Positions 62,421 through 64,000 of a stretch of 64,000 nucleotides of DNA are shown here, in pieces. Both the position numbers and the translations under genes were made by a program. Under the pieces are notes generated by a model. That model saw only the letters and a list, made by a program, of their open reading frames with translations, did not search any database and had not been told where the DNA came from. Within the stretch, counting starts at the first letter, position 1; every line of letters begins with the position of its first letter. Source of the stretch: CBDBDZ01 sp965204215 (GTDB taxonomy: Bacteria; Pseudomonadota; Gammaproteobacteria; Pseudomonadales; GM7GCV1); the NCBI GenBank assembly GCA_965204215.1, contig CBDBDZ010000013.1, positions 372,001 to 436,000 on the forward strand, given 5' to 3'.

Positions 62421-63134
62421 ATGAAATCGTATAAGACTATCTTATCAGTGCTTGCTTTTGCTAGCTTGACTGTATTGGCTTTAATGCCAGTCTTGGCGCA
62501 AGTTGAAGAGTATCAAGCCAGTGAAGAGCGTGTCAATATTATCAAAATTAAAAATAAAGACGGGGAAACTGTCGAATTTAATATTAATGGCAAAGATATA
62601 TTAGGTGGTTTGGATTTACCTGAAAATCTTGAAGGCTTTCTCAATAAACAATTTAATAAAGTTATCAATAAAATTGATTTTTCTGAAGAAGAAAAGCAGC
62701 GTATTCTTGATAAATTAGAAGAAGGTATTGAAATAGAAATTGATCATAACGATAGTAACCATTATTCAGGAACTGACGATAGGGGCATTGATATTGGTGA
62801 ATTTATTTTAGGTATAGTAGCCATTAGCTTTTCATTGGGAATGCCTGTTATTATTGTGGCATTGACATTGTATTATGCTGCAAAAAAACGCAAACAAAAA
62901 CATGAGCTAATTGAGAAAATGATAGAAAGTGGTCAGCCGCTGTCCGAAGAGATTCTAAAAAGTATTGAAGTTAAAAAGAACACCCCTTTAGAGTCTGGTT
63001 TAACCTCTATAGGTATAGGTATTGCATTGATAGTATTTCTTGGGTTAACAGCTGGTTGGGCGGTTGGCGCAGTAGGTTTAATACCATTATTTATAGGCAT
63101 AGCACGTATTGTCAGCTGGAAAATGGAAACTTAG
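62421..63134 (+). CDS. DUF6249-like membrane protein
   Basis: 237 residues with a signal peptide (VLAFASLTVLALMPVLAQVEE) and an acidic periplasmic part containing NIIKIKNKDGETVEFNI. One helix (about 135-157) is followed by a cytoplasmic KKRKQKHELIEKMIESGQPLSEEIL segment, and two final helices end the protein. The middle section matches the DUF6249 domain. Such proteins often sit before an ECF-like sigma factor, as here, and may be part of its envelope-sensing circuit. Function unknown. Confidence 0.72.
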   Translation: MKSYKTILSVLAFASLTVLALMPVLAQVEEYQASEERVNIIKIKNKDGETVEFNINGKDILGGLDLPENLEGFLNKQFNKVINKIDFSEEEKQRILDKLEEGIEIEIDHNDSNHYSGTDDRGIDIGEFILGIVAISFSLGMPVIIVALTLYYAAKKRKQKHELIEKMIESGQPLSEEILKSIEVKKNTPLESGLTSIGIGIALIVFLGLTAGWAVGAVGLIPLFIGIARIVSWKMET

Positions 63135-63159
63135 TTACGCTTAAACTATAGAAACAGAC

Positions 63160-63708
63160 GTGCTGGATGATAACAATTTGATAGCCAGAGTGGTTGTTAA
63201 TAATGATCATCTGGCTTTCACACATTTAGTCAAACGCTATCAAGCTCAGTTGCGCTATTCCGTATTGCAATTGAATGGTTGGAATGAGATTTTAGCAGAT
63301 GATATTGTGCAAGAAACCTTTATCAGTTGTTTTCGTTCATTAAAATCCTTTAAAGGTAATTCCAAACTTTCCACCTGGTTGTACACCATTGCTTACAATC
63401 ACCTTCAACAGTACTATCGCAAGCAGTCTGGAAACCCCGCCGATGTTGAAAAAAGTGAACCTATTGTCGAGGATAAACCCTCTAATGAATGCGCTGATAG
63501 TCAATTAATTGAAAATACTCTTCATCAAAAAGTCGCGAAGATTATTGCAAATTTATCTGTTGAGCAGCGAGCCGTATTACATCTGCATTTACATAGAGAG
63601 TATAATCAACGAGAAATTTCAACCATGCTAAATATGCCGCTAGGAACAATAAAGTCGCATATTAGTAGAGGTAAAAAATATATACGTGAGCATTTAACCA
63701 AGTTATAG
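63160..63708 (+). CDS. ECF-type RNA polymerase sigma factor
   Basis: 182 residues from a GTG start. Region 2 has FTHLVKRYQAQLRYSVLQL and DDIVQETFISCFRSLKSFKGNSKLSTWLYTIAYN cut in its usual blocks. Region 4 has LSVEQRAVLHLHLHREYNQREISTMLNMPLGTIKSHISRG. This is a group IV sigma-70 factor, presumably controlled by the membrane protein that follows. It is 25 bp after the DUF6249 gene, so the three may be co-expressed. Confidence 0.92.
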   Translation: MLDDNNLIARVVVNNDHLAFTHLVKRYQAQLRYSVLQLNGWNEILADDIVQETFISCFRSLKSFKGNSKLSTWLYTIAYNHLQQYYRKQSGNPADVEKSEPIVEDKPSNECADSQLIENTLHQKVAKIIANLSVEQRAVLHLHLHREYNQREISTMLNMPLGTIKSHISRGKKYIREHLTKL

Positions 63709-63710
63709 AT

Positions 63711-64000
63711 ATGAATACAGCCAATTCATCTGATAGACATATTGATCAACTATTTGCACAGCTTCGGGATACCGAACCTGATGTTAATGATACAGCACTA
63801 ACCGATTCCATCATTTCAAGTATCGTAACACAGCAAAGGTGTCAATCAAAAAAACTTAAATTCATTTATTCTGCACTACTTACTTTACTATTAATTTTTA
63901 TTGCTGTTCTTTTTCCTTGGTCAGTATTATTATCACTACAAACCATTACTATTAATACCTATAGTGTGATTAGTGTTTTTGCTGCGCTATCGTCTTTAGC
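63711..64000 (+). CDS. Putative anti-sigma or sigma-partner membrane protein (5' part)
   Basis: Begins MNTANSSDRHIDQLFAQLRD, 2 bp after the sigma-factor stop, and continues past the window end. A cytoplasmic N-terminal ~55 residues precede two hydrophobic segments (FIYSALLTLLLIFIAVLFPW and TYSVISVFAALSSL). Position and topology suggest an anti-sigma factor, but the zinc-binding HxxxCxxC motif is not seen in this part. Confidence 0.6.
   Translation, partial: MNTANSSDRHIDQLFAQLRDTEPDVNDTALTDSIISSIVTQQRCQSKKLKFIYSALLTLLLIFIAVLFPWSVLLSLQTITINTYSVISVFAALSSL

Overview
The window looks like a low-GC gammaproteobacterial chromosome. The evidence is the block rpoD / tRNA-Ile2(CAT), Maf, SURF1-CtaA-CtaB, TsaD, HemE, a TatD-type nuclease, ModABC, YbbA/YbbP/TesA homologues, and a glycine-riboswitch-controlled gcvT-gcvH-gcvP operon. 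Dense, nested and partly decayed insertion sequences in the left half suggest a genome expanding its mobile elements, as in recently host-restricted or bottlenecked lineages. That lifestyle is inference; no species can be named from the sequence.

Region 1 (1-6.3 kb) begins with the end of an aldehyde dehydrogenase. A tryptophan-tryptophylquinone amine dehydrogenase operon follows: large subunit, two maturation proteins, small subunit and a monohaem cytochrome c, then a dihaem cytochrome c. The subunits resemble aromatic amine dehydrogenase (aauBEDA) more than methylamine dehydrogenase. An MFS transporter remnant, a TetR regulator and a Phd/PIN toxin-antitoxin pair follow.

Region 2 (6.3-30.3 kb) is accessory. 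The remains of a minus-strand operon (M29-like metallopeptidase, AzlC, AzlD, ArgJ-like acetyltransferase) have been broken by insertions. An IS630 element splits argJ. An IS5-family element sits just upstream of argJ and itself contains two later insertions. One is a 4.78 kb IS1595-family transposon with 24-bp perfect terminal repeats and an 8-bp target duplication. It carries a four-gene cargo: an HNH nuclease-DEAD/DEAH helicase fusion flanked by two paralogous unknown proteins, plus a 50-residue protein. The other is an IS1380-family element with a 4-bp CTAG duplication. An IS3 element truncates the M29-like gene. Next come two back-to-back tandem arrays: a 972-bp unit (four truncated IS110/IS1111 copies leading into one intact copy) and exactly sixteen 230-bp noncoding units. 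A small toxin-antitoxin-like pair and a second IS3 element end the region at tRNA-Ile2.

Region 3 (30.4-64 kb) is mostly housekeeping. It holds rpoD, haem A/O synthesis and cytochrome oxidase assembly genes with tsaD and hemE, tatD, molybdate uptake, a dimethylglycine/sarcosine dehydrogenase-like FAD-GcvT enzyme, a lipid/ABC cluster, the glycine cleavage operon, leuB, and an RND efflux operon followed by an ECF-type sigma factor. Three copies of a short MITE-like repeat with GAGACCTTTGCA-like ends lie between these genes.

The strongest candidate for an undescribed system is the IS1595-borne HNH-helicase cassette with its flanking paralogues. The IS1111 tandem amplification, in which every unit keeps the presumed bridge-RNA end, and the adjoining 16 x 230 bp array come next.
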